From an uncultured Erysipelotrichaceae bacterium (GTDB lineage: Bacteria > Bacillota_I > Bacilli_A > RF39 > UBA660), in NCBI GenBank assembly GCA_902773675.1, contig CACYFN010000005.1, positions 1 through 36,436 of the forward strand: a stretch of 36,436 nucleotides of DNA. The letters are read 5' to 3'. Below are positions 1 through 10,381 of this stretch, in pieces. The notes under the pieces are model-generated. The model was not told the DNA's origin. It ran no database searches and saw nothing but the letters and a program-made list of their open reading frames with translations. Position 1 is the stretch's first letter. Each line of letters begins with the position of its first letter. The position numbers and the translations under genes were made by a program.

Positions 1-1
1 A

Positions 2-814
2 TATATAGGAGATGCTCCAAAGAACTATGTAAAATTCAATTGTGATAATGATGGAACAAATTGTGAAACATGGAGAATACTAGGAGTATTTGATGTAGAG
101 GATGGTCAAGGCCATACAGAACAAAGAATGAAACTAGTAAGAGGAAGTGCATTGGCAACTCCTATGTATTGGAATAATGGTTCAAATAATAACGATTGGA
201 CAGATGCTAATGCAAGCTTAAAGAATTTTTTAAATGGAGATTATTATAATAGAACTGGAGATGCAGCAACTTATGGGTTAAAAGCATCAGCTCAAGGAAT
301 GATAGATGATGCAGTGTTCTATTTAGGAGGAAACTATACAACTTCAGGCACAACCGAAGGAATATATGCATGGGAAAGAGGTAATACAACATGTGGAGCA
401 TGTAACTCAGATGCAAGTAAGTTAACATGGACAGGAAAAGTTGCTATAATGTATCCAAGTGATGAATACATGGTATACGGAAATGGAGTAAATTCAGCAT
501 GTTATAATACACCAGCAAATTCAGATGATTGTTATAATACAAATGCATCAACTGGATGGGTATACAATAGTAATATTTTAGAAGGACAATCAAGTCCAAC
601 TCATACATGGTTGTTGTCGCCTGGTTCTGGTGATACGTATAATGTGTTCCTTGCGGCTGGCGTCGGCTATCTCGACTACGGCGGCAGTCTCCACGTCAAC
701 CACGTGTACTACGATGCCAATGGCGTGCGCCCCGTCGTATATCTAAAATCTAATATCAAAATCGCTGGAGGTACAGGAGAGGTAGGAAGTGAATACACTC
801 TTGAGGCTATGTAA
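2..814 (+). CDS. Surface-type protein with C-terminal variable, lectin-like domain (5' partial)
   Basis: The reading frame is open from the first base of the window, so the N-terminus lies upstream; an ATG at 128 is internal. The visible part reads from YIGDAPKNYVKFN through WRILGVF to MKLVRG, a pattern I associate with Cys- and Gly-rich extracellular proteins of gut Bacillota (DUF6273-like). The C-terminus runs WLLSPGSG, then a block rich in Tyr, Gly, Val, Leu and His, then GVRPVVYLKS and a short Gly/Glu tail. That arrangement, an invariant Trp-containing start, a diverse patch and a fixed G-[VF]-R-P end, is typical of C-type-lectin-fold proteins diversified by retroelements. Base composition jumps inside the gene (about 57% G+C over 611-740). 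Function is probably ligand binding at the cell surface, but no signal peptide or anchor can be seen. Confidence 0.6.
   Translation, partial: YIGDAPKNYVKFNCDNDGTNCETWRILGVFDVEDGQGHTEQRMKLVRGSALATPMYWNNGSNNNDWTDANASLKNFLNGDYYNRTGDAATYGLKASAQGMIDDAVFYLGGNYTTSGTTEGIYAWERGNTTCGACNSDASKLTWTGKVAIMYPSDEYMVYGNGVNSACYNTPANSDDCYNTNASTGWVYNSNILEGQSSPTHTWLLSPGSGDTYNVFLAAGVGYLDYGGSLHVNHVYYDANGVRPVVYLKSNIKIAGGTGEVGSEYTLEAM
608..741 (+). other. Candidate DGR variable repeat (VR)
   Basis: I counted 74 G or C in the 130 bases 611-740, against roughly a quarter in the flanks. Codons in this stretch are mostly of NNC or NNT form (TTC, GTC, GGC, CTC, GAC, TAC, CAC, AAC), which are otherwise rare in this genome. 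This is what adenine mutagenesis of AAC/AAT codons in a template repeat leaves behind. The block ends in GGCGTGCGCCCCGTC, a GC-rich stretch placed where the initiation-of-mutagenic-homology site would lie, and then composition returns to normal. No template repeat or reverse transcriptase is in the window, so the element would be elsewhere or the block could be a recombined cassette. Confidence 0.5.
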
Positions 815-1019
815 AAGAGAGCCTAGGCGAGAGTGTGCAGGTAACGGTATCTGTCACGACAAGCGATGAATTTAGATAGAGAATAAAATATAATTCAAAC
901 ATAAATAATGTTAGAATATATGGTTGCTTGGAGGCTGTGTCTTTTGGCAACCGGAATTTCATGTATTTATACATGTTTAATTATTTCAATTAACTATTAT
1001 TTAATTGATAGATAATAAT

Positions 1020-1047
1020 AAATCTAGTTTTTACTAGATTTTTTTAT
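1020..1047 (+). terminator. Intrinsic terminator before addB
   Basis: AAATCTAGT (1020-1028) pairs perfectly with ACTAGATTT (1033-1041) around a TTTT loop and is followed by a T-rich run. It ends the transcript of the variable surface-protein gene about 200 bases after its stop codon. The interval 815-1019 holds no clear gene; it has a second GC-rich patch at about 819-866 and two small hairpins, GGTTGC/GCAACC (about 922-952) and CATGTA/TACATG (960-975). Confidence 0.8.
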
Positions 1048-1055
1048 TTATAAAA

Positions 1056-1064
1056 TGATATAAT
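1056..1064 (+). promoter_or_regulatory. Extended -10 promoter of addBA
   Basis: TGATATAAT is an extended -10 element with no good -35. The predicted start near 1071 coincides with the ribosome site GGTGAT (1071-1076), which would give a leader of about nine bases. The same TGATATAAT occurs before rpsB (21893) and before the unknown operon at 17361. Confidence 0.55.
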
Positions 1065-1079
1065 TAAGAAGGTGATGGT

Positions 1080-3398
1080 ATGCAATTAATAATATGTAGT
1101 AATAGTATTAAAAAGAAATTATTAAATGATAGTAATAGTTTAATTAATAGAAAATTTGTGACTATGAATGAACTAATTAATAGTTATTATTTTAGTTATG
1201 ATATTGATGCTATTTATTATTTAATGAATAAATATGGATATAAATATAATGTAGCTAAAGTATATTTAGATAATTTAATTTATATTGATAATAAAGAATA
1301 TAGTAGTAATAAATTAAATCATTTAGTTAAATTAAAAAAAGAATTAGATGATAATAATTTACTTATATATGATAATTACTTTAAGGAATATATAAAGGAT
1401 AAAGATATAATTATATATGGGGATTATTTTAATAAATTAGAAAATAAAATAATTAATGATTTAAAAAGTATTACTAATGTAGAAATAATAAGTACTGATT
1501 ATAAAGAATATAAACATACTATATATGAATTTAATACTCTAGATGAAGAAGTAGAATATATTGCTTATAAGATATGTGAATTAATAAGTAGTGGTATTGA
1601 TATTAATAATATAAAGTTAACTAATGTTAATAGTGATTATTATAATATAATAGATAAAGTATTTAAGATGTATAATATACCTATTAATATTATTAATAGT
1701 TCTATATATGGTACTGATATATCTAATTATTTTTTAGATGAATATAATAGTGATATTAGTATTACTATTAGTAAATTAAAAGATAAATATAAAGGTGAAT
1801 TACTAGATATAATAATTGATATATGTAATAAATATGCTTTTATTGATGATTATAATGAAGTAAGAGATTTAATAATTCATGATTTAAAGAGTACTAGTAT
1901 TCCTAATAAAAAGCTAAAAAATAAGATAGAAATAATAGATTATAAAAATGATTATTTTAATGATGAATATGTATTTATGTTATCATTTAATCAAGAAAAT
2001 ATACCTGTTATATATAAAGATGAAGACTATATATCTGATTCATTAAAAGATGATTTATTACTTGATAAAGTAGTAGATAAAAATAAACATGAATTAGAAT
2101 TAACTATAAAGAAGATAAAAAATATTAAGAATTTAATTATTACTTATAAATTAAAATCTCCATTTAATACATATTTTCCATCTAATTTAATTAATGAATT
2201 AGGTTATAATGTAGAACATATTAATGTAAATAAATTAATTAGTTATTCTAATATTTCTAATAAGATTAAATGTGGTAGAATGCTTGATGATTTAGTTAAA
2301 TATGGTAGTATTAATGAAGATTTAGATTTATATTATAATAATTATAAAATAAATTATATGAAGTATGATAATACTTTTAAAGGTGTAGATACTAGTACTT
2401 TATATGAATATATAAATAATAAATTATTATTATCTTATACAAGTATGAATAATTATTATAAATGTGCGTTTAGATACTATATAGCTAATATATTAAAATT
2501 AGATATCTTTGAAGAAAGTTTTGCTACTTACTTAGGAAGTATATTTCATCATATTTTAGAAATAGGATTAGATAGAGATATTGATATAAATACTGAGATA
2601 GAAAAGTATATAACTGATAATAATATAGAACTAAGTGTTAAAGATAGATTCTTTTTAGATAAATTAAAGAAAGAATTACCTAATATAATTAGTATTATAA
2701 AAAGTCATGAAGCAAATACTAATCTAACTAATAAATACTATGAAAAAGAAATAGAAGTAGATAAATCTAATAAATTAAATACTATATTTAAGGGTTTTAT
2801 TGATAAAGTAATGTATAAAGATAATATATATGCACTAATAGATTATAAAACAGGTAATACTGATATAGATCTAACTTTAATTCCTCATGGATTAAATATG
2901 CAATTACCTGTGTATTTATATTTAGCTCGTAAAATGTTTCCAAATAGTATATTTGCAGGATTTTATTTGCAAATCATTCTAAATGGTAATTATAACTATG
3001 ATCCTAAAAAATCAATAGATAAACAAAGAGAAGATTCATTAAAACTATTAGGATATAGTAATAAAGATAAATCTATTTTAGAACAGTTTGATAAAACATA
3101 TATTGGTAGTAAATATATAAAAAGTATGAGAGTTAAAACTGATGGAGAATTTTATAGTTATTCTAAAGTGCTTACTAATGATGAAATAGATAAATTAATA
3201 AGTATAGTAGATAATAATATAAATGAATGTATTCATAATATTGAAGAAGGTAATTTTACTATAAATCCTAAAGCAATTGATAATAAAAATATTGGATGTA
3301 ATTATTGTAAGTTTAAAGATATATGTTTTATGTCACATAAAGATGTAGTTAATTTAAAACATTACGAAGATTTAAGCTTTTTAGGGGGTGAAGAATAA
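1080..3398 (+). CDS. addB: ATP-dependent helicase/nuclease subunit AddB
   Basis: AddB pairs with AddA to resect double-strand breaks for RecA-dependent repair. The C-terminal RecB-like nuclease domain is clear: Asp575, then Asp588-Tyr-Lys590 of the D-x-K active site. The four cysteines of the AddB iron-sulfur staple are Cys462, Cys740, Cys743 and Cys749. At 772 residues it is much shorter than the roughly 1160 residues usual in Bacillus, and the loss is N-terminal. The protein begins MQLIICSNSI, where the family usually has a Walker A loop near the N-terminus, and I find no GxGKT in it. AAGGTG lies five bases before the ATG. The stop codon overlaps the addA start by one base, so the two subunits are translationally coupled. 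Confidence 0.9.
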   Translation: MQLIICSNSIKKKLLNDSNSLINRKFVTMNELINSYYFSYDIDAIYYLMNKYGYKYNVAKVYLDNLIYIDNKEYSSNKLNHLVKLKKELDDNNLLIYDNYFKEYIKDKDIIIYGDYFNKLENKIINDLKSITNVEIISTDYKEYKHTIYEFNTLDEEVEYIAYKICELISSGIDINNIKLTNVNSDYYNIIDKVFKMYNIPINIINSSIYGTDISNYFLDEYNSDISITISKLKDKYKGELLDIIIDICNKYAFIDDYNEVRDLIIHDLKSTSIPNKKLKNKIEIIDYKNDYFNDEYVFMLSFNQENIPVIYKDEDYISDSLKDDLLLDKVVDKNKHELELTIKKIKNIKNLIITYKLKSPFNTYFPSNLINELGYNVEHINVNKLISYSNISNKIKCGRMLDDLVKYGSINEDLDLYYNNYKINYMKYDNTFKGVDTSTLYEYINNKLLLSYTSMNNYYKCAFRYYIANILKLDIFEESFATYLGSIFHHILEIGLDRDIDINTEIEKYITDNNIELSVKDRFFLDKLKKELPNIISIIKSHEANTNLTNKYYEKEIEVDKSNKLNTIFKGFIDKVMYKDNIYALIDYKTGNTDIDLTLIPHGLNMQLPVYLYLARKMFPNSIFAGFYLQIILNGNYNYDPKKSIDKQREDSLKLLGYSNKDKSILEQFDKTYIGSKYIKSMRVKTDGEFYSYSKVLTNDEIDKLISIVDNNINECIHNIEEGNFTINPKAIDNKNIGCNYCKFKDICFMSHKDVVNLKHYEDLSFLGGEE

Positions 3399-6300
3399 TG
3401 GCATGGACACCTGATCAACAAAAAGCAATAGATTTAGAAGGAAGTAATATTATTGTAAGTGCAGGAGCAGGAAGTGGTAAAACAGCTGTTTTAAGTGAGA
3501 GAGTAATTAGAAAACTAAAAAATGGAGTAGACGTAAATAAATTATTAATTCTAACATTTACAAAAGAAGCAGCTAAAGAAATGAAAGAAAGAATTAGAAA
3601 AAAGATTAAAAAAGAAGGACTTAATAAACAATTAGACTTACTTGATTCAGCTTATATTACAACATTTGATAGTTATGCTTATTCTATTGTTAAAAAATAT
3701 CATTATGAACTAAATATATCTAAAGATATTAGTATTATAGATAGTAGTATAATTAACATGTATAAACATGATACTATTGAAGAAATATTTAATAATTTAT
3801 ATACTAGTCATAATGAAAAGTTTCAAAAATTAATTAGTGATTTCTGCTTCAAAGATGATAAAGAAATAAAAGAATCAATAATTAAAATAAGTAATAATCT
3901 AGATTTATTAATTGATAAAGAAGAATACTTAGATACATATATTGATAAATATTATAATAATGAATATTTAAATAATTTAGTTAAGGAATATAATAATATT
4001 CTAATAAGTAGATTAAATGATATTAAATCAAGCTTAAATAACCTAAGTATCTATACTACAGGTACTTATATGGAAAAAATTAATGAAGTTTTATTACCAC
4101 TTCTTAATAGTACTAATTATCTAGATATAAAAAATAATAGTATGATATCTTTACCAAGATTAAATAAAGCAAGTGATGAAGAAAAAAAATACAAAGAAGA
4201 AATATCTGATATTATAAAAGATATTAATAATTTAACTATATATGATAATGAAGAAGATATGATTAATGAAATATTAATTACTAAAGATTATGTAAGTATT
4301 ATTATTGATATAATAAAAGAACTTGATAAAAAAGTAATGGAATTTAAGAAAAGTAAAGATAACTATGAATTTATAGATATAGCTAAAATGGCTATAAAAA
4401 TAGTAAAAAATAATAAAGAAATATTAAATGAATTAAAATATTATTATAATGAAATCATGCTAGATGAATATCAAGATACTAATGATTTACAAGAAGAATT
4501 TGTCAATTTAATATCTAATAACAATGTATATATGGTAGGGGATATTAAACAATCAATATATAGATTTAGAAATGCTAATCCTATTATATTTAAAGATAAA
4601 TATGTAAATTATGGTAATAGTATTGGTGGAGAAAAAATAGATCTACTTAAAAACTTTAGATCACGTGATGAAGTACTTCAAGATATTAATTTAATATTTA
4701 ATAAAATAATGGATTTAAATATAGGTGGAGCAGAGTATCAAGAATCACATCAAATGGTATTTGGAAATACTGCTTATTTAAATAATAATCAAAATAATTA
4801 TCTAGAAATATATAATTATGAAAAATCAAAAACATATTCTAAAGAAGAAATAGAAATATTTACAGTAGCCAATGATATAAAAGATAAAATAAATAATCAT
4901 TATCAAGTATTAGATAAAGAGACTAATGAACTAAGAGATATTAAATATAGTGATATATGTATAATAATGGATAGAAATAGTTCCTTTGATACATATAAAA
5001 AGATATTTGAATACTTAAATTTACCACTAGTACTTTATAGAGATGAAGTACTTACTAATGAAATAGATATAACTTTACTTAAAAATATTTTAAATTTAAT
5101 TGTTAAAATAAAAAATAAAGAATATGATAAACAATTTAGATATTATTTTACTAGTATAGCTAGAAGTTATTTATTTGAGGTAAATGATAATGAAATACTT
5201 AATATATTTATAAATAAATCATTTTATGATCATGAATTATTTAAAAAGTGTCAAAACATAAGTAATAATTTAGATAATATTACATCATTAGATTTATTAA
5301 ATATGATAATAGATGAATTTAATATTTATGAAAAGAATATTTTAGTAGGTAACTTAGAAGCATCAGATATTAGATTAGAATACCTTAAAAATATAGCTAC
5401 TAATTTAACTAATATAGGTTATAGTCCATATAAATTCTTAGAATATCTAAATAACATGATAGATAATAATATTGAAATAAAATATTCTCTAAATACTAGT
5501 ATTGGAGATAATATTAAAATTATGAATATTCATAAATCAAAAGGATTAGAATTTCCATTGTGTTATTTTACAGGTTATTATAAAAGTTTTAATATAAGTG
5601 ATTTAAAAGATAAATTTATGTATGATACTAAATATGGAATAATTACTCCAGTAAATATAGATGGAATAAAATCTACTATTATAAAAACATTAACTCGTGA
5701 ATTATATCTACATGAAGAAATAAGTGAAAAAATAAGACTTTTTTATGTCGCACTTACAAGAGCTAGAGAAAAAATGATAATAGTATTACCATTATCTGAA
5801 GAAGATATCGAATTAGATGATACAGTAAGACTTAAATATCGATCATTTCTTGATATGATTAATTCAGTAAAAAAACACTTAACCGATAAAATAAAAAATA
5901 TTGATATAGAAAAACTAGGTATTACTGATGAATATAATAAAATAAAATCAGTTAATTACTTAGATTATATAAAAGCTAATAATACTATTATTGAAAATAA
6001 AGAAATTAATGTTGAAAATGATATTATAGAAGAAAATAGATTTTCGAAAAATAGTAAAAAACTAATTACTAAAGAAGAACAATTAAATATGAAATTAGGA
6101 ACTAAAATTCATTATATATTAGAAACTACTGATTTTATAAATCCAAATTATGAAATAATAGAAGATAAATATAAAAGTTATATAAAAGCATTTCTAGATA
6201 ATAAATTACTTAAAAATATTGATAAAGCTAATATCTATAAAGAATATGAATTTATTTATAATAAAGATAATGAAGTATTACATGGTATTATAGATTTAAT

Positions 6301-6475
6301 GCTAGAATATAATGATCATATTGATATAATAGATTATAAATTAAAACATACAGATGATGAAGCATATTTAAAACAGTTAAATGGGTATAAAGAATATATT
6401 TATAATTTAACTAATAAAGAAACTAATATATATTTATATTCTATAATGAATATGAAAATAATAGATTTGAATTAA
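3398..6475 (+). CDS. addA: ATP-dependent helicase/nuclease subunit AddA
   Basis: UvrD/RecB-family 3'-5' helicase fused to a nuclease, the motor subunit of AddAB. Walker A is AGAGSGKT at residues 22-29, motif Ia follows as LTFTKEAA, and the Walker B Asp356-Glu357 is in DEYQDTND. Helicase motifs VGDIKQSIYRFR, NFRS, MNIHKSKGLEFP and FYVALTRARE are all present, so the ATPase should work. The C-terminal nuclease carries Asp979-Tyr-Lys981, with HGIIDLML just upstream as the first acidic motif. At 1025 residues it is about 200 shorter than the Bacillus protein. The start ATG shares its A with the addB stop, preceded by GGGGGTGA. The gene's last codons form the 5' arm of a terminator. Confidence 0.95.
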   Translation: MAWTPDQQKAIDLEGSNIIVSAGAGSGKTAVLSERVIRKLKNGVDVNKLLILTFTKEAAKEMKERIRKKIKKEGLNKQLDLLDSAYITTFDSYAYSIVKKYHYELNISKDISIIDSSIINMYKHDTIEEIFNNLYTSHNEKFQKLISDFCFKDDKEIKESIIKISNNLDLLIDKEEYLDTYIDKYYNNEYLNNLVKEYNNILISRLNDIKSSLNNLSIYTTGTYMEKINEVLLPLLNSTNYLDIKNNSMISLPRLNKASDEEKKYKEEISDIIKDINNLTIYDNEEDMINEILITKDYVSIIIDIIKELDKKVMEFKKSKDNYEFIDIAKMAIKIVKNNKEILNELKYYYNEIMLDEYQDTNDLQEEFVNLISNNNVYMVGDIKQSIYRFRNANPIIFKDKYVNYGNSIGGEKIDLLKNFRSRDEVLQDINLIFNKIMDLNIGGAEYQESHQMVFGNTAYLNNNQNNYLEIYNYEKSKTYSKEEIEIFTVANDIKDKINNHYQVLDKETNELRDIKYSDICIIMDRNSSFDTYKKIFEYLNLPLVLYRDEVLTNEIDITLLKNILNLIVKIKNKEYDKQFRYYFTSIARSYLFEVNDNEILNIFINKSFYDHELFKKCQNISNNLDNITSLDLLNMIIDEFNIYEKNILVGNLEASDIRLEYLKNIATNLTNIGYSPYKFLEYLNNMIDNNIEIKYSLNTSIGDNIKIMNIHKSKGLEFPLCYFTGYYKSFNISDLKDKFMYDTKYGIITPVNIDGIKSTIIKTLTRELYLHEEISEKIRLFYVALTRAREKMIIVLPLSEEDIELDDTVRLKYRSFLDMINSVKKHLTDKIKNIDIEKLGITDEYNKIKSVNYLDYIKANNTIIENKEINVENDIIEENRFSKNSKKLITKEEQLNMKLGTKIHYILETTDFINPNYEIIEDKYKSYIKAFLDNKLLKNIDKANIYKEYEFIYNKDNEVLHGIIDLMLEYNDHIDIIDYKLKHTDDEAYLKQLNGYKEYIYNLTNKETNIYLYSIMNMKIIDLN

Positions 6476-6495
6476 ATGTTTAAATCTATTTTTTT
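6461..6495 (+). terminator. Terminator overlapping the end of addA
   Basis: ATAGATTT (6461-6468), inside the last codons of addA, pairs with AAATCTAT (6482-6489), followed by a run of Ts. The stop codon lies in the loop. Confidence 0.7.
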
Positions 6496-6562
6496 ATTTA
6501 CAAAGTTTCTCCTTTATGTTATGATTAGTATGTAAAATATAATTTTTGATAGGGGGATTAAA

Positions 6563-8566
6563 ATGGATATAAAAATGTTAGAAATGCTAAAAAAAGAATT
6601 AAAAGAAGCAATAGAAAAGAAAGATATTGAAAAAATTAATACAATAAGTAATATCTTAAATATTTCTAAAGAACAAAGAACTTATTTTGATAAGGGATTA
6701 ACTGGTTATCCATCAATTGATAAAGTATGGTTACAGTTTTATAAAGAAGGTGCAGAAGAACGCGCCCTAAATATACCAAAAGAAAAAACAATATGGGATG
6801 TAATTGAAGAAAAATTATTAGAGTATTATGATGTTCCAGCAATAGAATATTTTGGAAAACAATTTTCTAGAGAAGAATTTAGAGAATTATGTTATGTTTG
6901 GGCAAGAACTTTTAGAGCAATTGGTATAGAAGAAAATGAAATAGTACCTATATATGGACCTTTTGTACCGGATATATGTACAATGTTTTTCGCTCTTAAT
7001 ATGATTGGTGCTTGTCCATATTTTGTAAAATTAGATATAAGTAAAGAATCTTTAGCAAAAGAAACAGCTGAAGCTAGAAACGCCATTGTTTATGATGGTA
7101 TGTGGCCAAATGTAGCAAGCGAATTTTCCAAAGATAAATATAAAAATGTAATTATTGCAACAGCAACTGCTAATATGCCTTCACCAAAAAAACAAATAGT
7201 ATCATTTTTAAGTAAAATGCAATCATTAAAGAGTAAAATAAAAATTCCAAATGAAAAAAAATATATTTATGTAGATGATGCAAGAAAAATGGCAGGTTAT
7301 TATACTGGAGAAGTTAAATATGATTTTAAAGAGAATAGAAATGCCGTTATAACTTCCTCAAGTGGTACTTCTTCTGGCATTGGAAAAGGTGTTGTTGCAA
7401 CTAACGAATCTGTTCTTTCACAAGCTTATAGTGTATTAAATTCGGATGTACCATATGAGAAAGGATTTAGAACACTAAATCATTTTCCTCCTGCAGCAGC
7501 AACTTCTTTAAGCCCATTATTTTTTGTTCCATTAATGATTGGAGCAACTGTAGTAATGGATCCAAGAGTATCGATAAATGATTTTTATAACCAATTAGTT
7601 AAATTAAAACCACATATTTGTATAAATACTAGTAGTTTATGGGAAGCATTCTTCAATCGTATTACTCAAGAAATGGAACTTGGCAAGAAATTTAACTTTG
7701 AATACGCAGTAGGTTGGATGATTGGAGGAGAGGGAACTTCTGTTAAAATTTTTGAAAAATGGAATGATATTATGAACAAATGTGGAGCAAGTGGTATATA
7801 TGGTGGTTATGGTTTATCAGAAAATTTTTCAGGCGTTAGTACTGATAGAGTTGATGTTGAGCCAAATTACTCTAAGCCAATTGCCGGTGTTGGCTTAATA
7901 CAAGCGGGTATGGTTGCAGGAATTTTTGATAAAGAGGGAAGAGAATTATCTTATAATCAAAGAGGAGAATTAAGAGTTAAATCTAATTCACAAATGAAGG
8001 CATATTATAATAAACCTCAACTAACAAGTAAAGTTATTGTTGATGGTTGGATTAAAACAGGGGATATAGCAGAAATTGATGATAAAGGATTTTTATATGT
8101 ATGGGGAAGATTAACTAATTCTATAAAATCAAATAATGGAATGGATATATATTTATTTGATATAGAAAATATGTTAAGACAAAATAATTTTATTAAAGAT
8201 GTTATGGTATTATTAATGCCTACAGATAAAAATACAAATAATTTAGTTGCTCATATTGTTTGGAATGATGGTGTATTAGATGAATCAAAAAAAGATTATA
8301 TTAGTGTTATGAATGAACAACTAAGTAATTTTTTACCAAAAGATATTGAACTAACTTCATACGCTGAACATGATTTAATGTTACCTTATTCACCTACAAC
8401 ACTAAAAAAAGATAAAAATAAAATGTCTAAACAAACAAATGGATATTACCAATTAATAGACGGGAATATGTATAATGTTGAATATATTTTAAATTCAGAT
8501 GGTAATTATACAAAAAAATGTGCTATAATATTAGAAGATAAAGTAAAATCTTTAAATAGAAAGTAG
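6563..8566 (+). CDS. Adenylate-forming (AMP-binding) enzyme of unknown substrate
   Basis: ANL-superfamily enzyme that should activate a carboxylate as an acyl-AMP. Motifs in order: phosphate loop SSSGTSSGIGKG (about 265-276), YGGYGLSE (413-420), KTGD (498-501), WGR (514-516), and a C-terminal Lys-rich SPTTLKKDKNK in place of the usual catalytic-Lys segment. It is 667 residues long, with an N-terminal extension of about 80 residues before the AMP-binding fold, so it is larger than ordinary acyl-CoA synthetases. No carrier protein, ligase or CoA-using partner lies nearby. The gene 12 bases downstream encodes a membrane histidine-kinase-like protein, and the two look co-transcribed. AGGGGGA precedes the ATG. 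Fatty-acyl or amino-acid activation are both possible; the substrate cannot be read from sequence. Confidence 0.75.
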   Translation: MDIKMLEMLKKELKEAIEKKDIEKINTISNILNISKEQRTYFDKGLTGYPSIDKVWLQFYKEGAEERALNIPKEKTIWDVIEEKLLEYYDVPAIEYFGKQFSREEFRELCYVWARTFRAIGIEENEIVPIYGPFVPDICTMFFALNMIGACPYFVKLDISKESLAKETAEARNAIVYDGMWPNVASEFSKDKYKNVIIATATANMPSPKKQIVSFLSKMQSLKSKIKIPNEKKYIYVDDARKMAGYYTGEVKYDFKENRNAVITSSSGTSSGIGKGVVATNESVLSQAYSVLNSDVPYEKGFRTLNHFPPAAATSLSPLFFVPLMIGATVVMDPRVSINDFYNQLVKLKPHICINTSSLWEAFFNRITQEMELGKKFNFEYAVGWMIGGEGTSVKIFEKWNDIMNKCGASGIYGGYGLSENFSGVSTDRVDVEPNYSKPIAGVGLIQAGMVAGIFDKEGRELSYNQRGELRVKSNSQMKAYYNKPQLTSKVIVDGWIKTGDIAEIDDKGFLYVWGRLTNSIKSNNGMDIYLFDIENMLRQNNFIKDVMVLLMPTDKNTNNLVAHIVWNDGVLDESKKDYISVMNEQLSNFLPKDIELTSYAEHDLMLPYSPTTLKKDKNKMSKQTNGYYQLIDGNMYNVEYILNSDGNYTKKCAIILEDKVKSLNRK

Positions 8567-8578
8567 TGTGATACCATT

Positions 8579-10381
8579 ATGTGGAATTTAACTTATTTAG
8601 CAACTGGTTTTATATTTATACTTCTTTTAGTTGCTATCTTTTTTTCTAAAGAAAAAATTTCTTCAAAAGAAAATATAGTTTTTAAATATATTCTTATTGC
8701 CAATATATTAGAATATTTAATTGAAATTCCATTACAAATTTTAGTTAGGACGATTGATATTAATAATATCTTAATCGATATTTTTTGTAGACTTTATTTA
8801 GTTTCTATAACAATTTCATATATAATATTTACTTTATATGTATTTATTATTTGTTTTAACAATAAAAAAAAATCATATAATAATAAAATTAAAAATATGA
8901 AAATAATATTACTAATTTTAGAAGTGATAATAGTAATACTTTTATTATTCTTACCATTTTCTAAACATTATGATAGTTTGAAAATGTATATTGATGGCTT
9001 AGCTGTTAATTTATTAGTTGGCTTTATTTTCATTCAATTAGTTGTCTATATAATATTACTATTATCAAATTTTAAAAATTTAAAGAACAAAAAATATTTG
9101 CCTATATATTTTATAATAATATGCTTGATATTTATGGTAGTTCTTAATTCAATAGATCCTAGTATATTAATTTCAAGCGCAATTACAACTTTTATTTGTT
9201 ATACAATGTTTTTTACTATAGAAAATCCTGATACTAAAATGATTGCAGAATTAGAAAAAAATAAAAAATTAATAGAACAAGGAAACGAAGATAAATCTAA
9301 TTTCTTATTTAGAATGTCCCAAGAAGTAAAAAAACCTATTGATGATATAATAAGAGTTAATAATATAATTAATGAAAATAACGATTTAGAAACTATCAAA
9401 AAATGTTCAAAATATATTGATTATAATTCCAATGAATTAAAAAGTATAGTTAATAATGTTTTAGATGTATCAAAAATGGATACATATAATATAAAAATGA
9501 TTAATAGTTCGTATAATGTCCATAATGTATTTACAGAAATTTTTTCTAAATATGAAAATATTATTAGTAGTAACATTGATTATAGATATAATATTAGTAA
9601 AAATATTCCAGAAATATTATATGGTGATCCAGTTAAGATTAAACAAGTAGTACATACTATTTTAGAAAACTCATCCAAATATACAAAACATGGGCTTATA
9701 GAAGCAAATGTAGATTCAATAGTTAAAAATAATGTATGTAGATTAATAATATCAATTGAAGATTCTGGTTGTGGTATGAGTATTGATAAAGTAAACCAGT
9801 TACTAACTGTATCAGAAACTATTTCTGAGGAAGATTTACCCAAATTAGATTCTATAAATTTAGATATAAATATAGTTAGTAAAATAGTTAGATTACTAGG
9901 TGGACAATTAATAATTAAAAGTGAAGAACATGTTGGATCAGAATTTATTATTATTTTAGAACAAAAAATAAAAAATGATGAAGAACAAAATAAAAATTAT
10001 TTTTCGAAATTTATATCCCATAAAAAGCGTGTTTTAATAGTAAGTGATAAACAAGAAGATTTAAATACTATTTCTGAATATCTAAAGAAAGAAAACATTG
10101 AAGTAGTAAAGTCAATGTATGCAAATGAATGTATTGACAGAATTAATAATGACGAAAAGTATGAATTAATAATTGTAGCAGATGAAATGAGTCCAGTAAC
10201 AGGAATCAATCTATTGCAACAATTAAAAGAAAATAATAAATTCAAAACTCCAATAATTATAATATTAGATAAAAATAAGGAATCAATCAAAGAACATTAT
10301 CTAAATGATGGTTTTAATGATTATATACTAAAAGAAAATATAAATGAAGAATTAGATAGAATTACTAAAAAATTTATTTAA
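8579..10381 (+). CDS. Seven-helix hybrid histidine kinase-like protein with a lost phospho-acceptor His
   Basis: About seven membrane helices span residues 7-213, followed by a histidine-kinase core and a C-terminal receiver domain. The dimerisation helix reads FLFRMSQEVKKPI, where the family has MSHE[IL]RTP: the phosphorylated His is Gln248 (codon CAA). The ATPase domain keeps its N box (Asn364 in ENSSKYT) and G1 box (Asp395 in DSGCGM), so ATP binding looks possible. The receiver domain (about 484-600) keeps Asp490, the acceptor Asp535 and Lys585. The protein may therefore work as a pseudokinase or ATP-dependent sensor, or be fed by another kinase. It follows the AMP-binding enzyme by 12 bases without a good ribosome site. 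Its 3' end overlaps the convergent gene by eight bases. Confidence 0.8.
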   Translation: MWNLTYLATGFIFILLLVAIFFSKEKISSKENIVFKYILIANILEYLIEIPLQILVRTIDINNILIDIFCRLYLVSITISYIIFTLYVFIICFNNKKKSYNNKIKNMKIILLILEVIIVILLLFLPFSKHYDSLKMYIDGLAVNLLVGFIFIQLVVYIILLLSNFKNLKNKKYLPIYFIIICLIFMVVLNSIDPSILISSAITTFICYTMFFTIENPDTKMIAELEKNKKLIEQGNEDKSNFLFRMSQEVKKPIDDIIRVNNIINENNDLETIKKCSKYIDYNSNELKSIVNNVLDVSKMDTYNIKMINSSYNVHNVFTEIFSKYENIISSNIDYRYNISKNIPEILYGDPVKIKQVVHTILENSSKYTKHGLIEANVDSIVKNNVCRLIISIEDSGCGMSIDKVNQLLTVSETISEEDLPKLDSINLDINIVSKIVRLLGGQLIIKSEEHVGSEFIIILEQKIKNDEEQNKNYFSKFISHKKRVLIVSDKQEDLNTISEYLKKENIEVVKSMYANECIDRINNDEKYELIIVADEMSPVTGINLLQQLKENNKFKTPIIIILDKNKESIKEHYLNDGFNDYILKENINEELDRITKKFI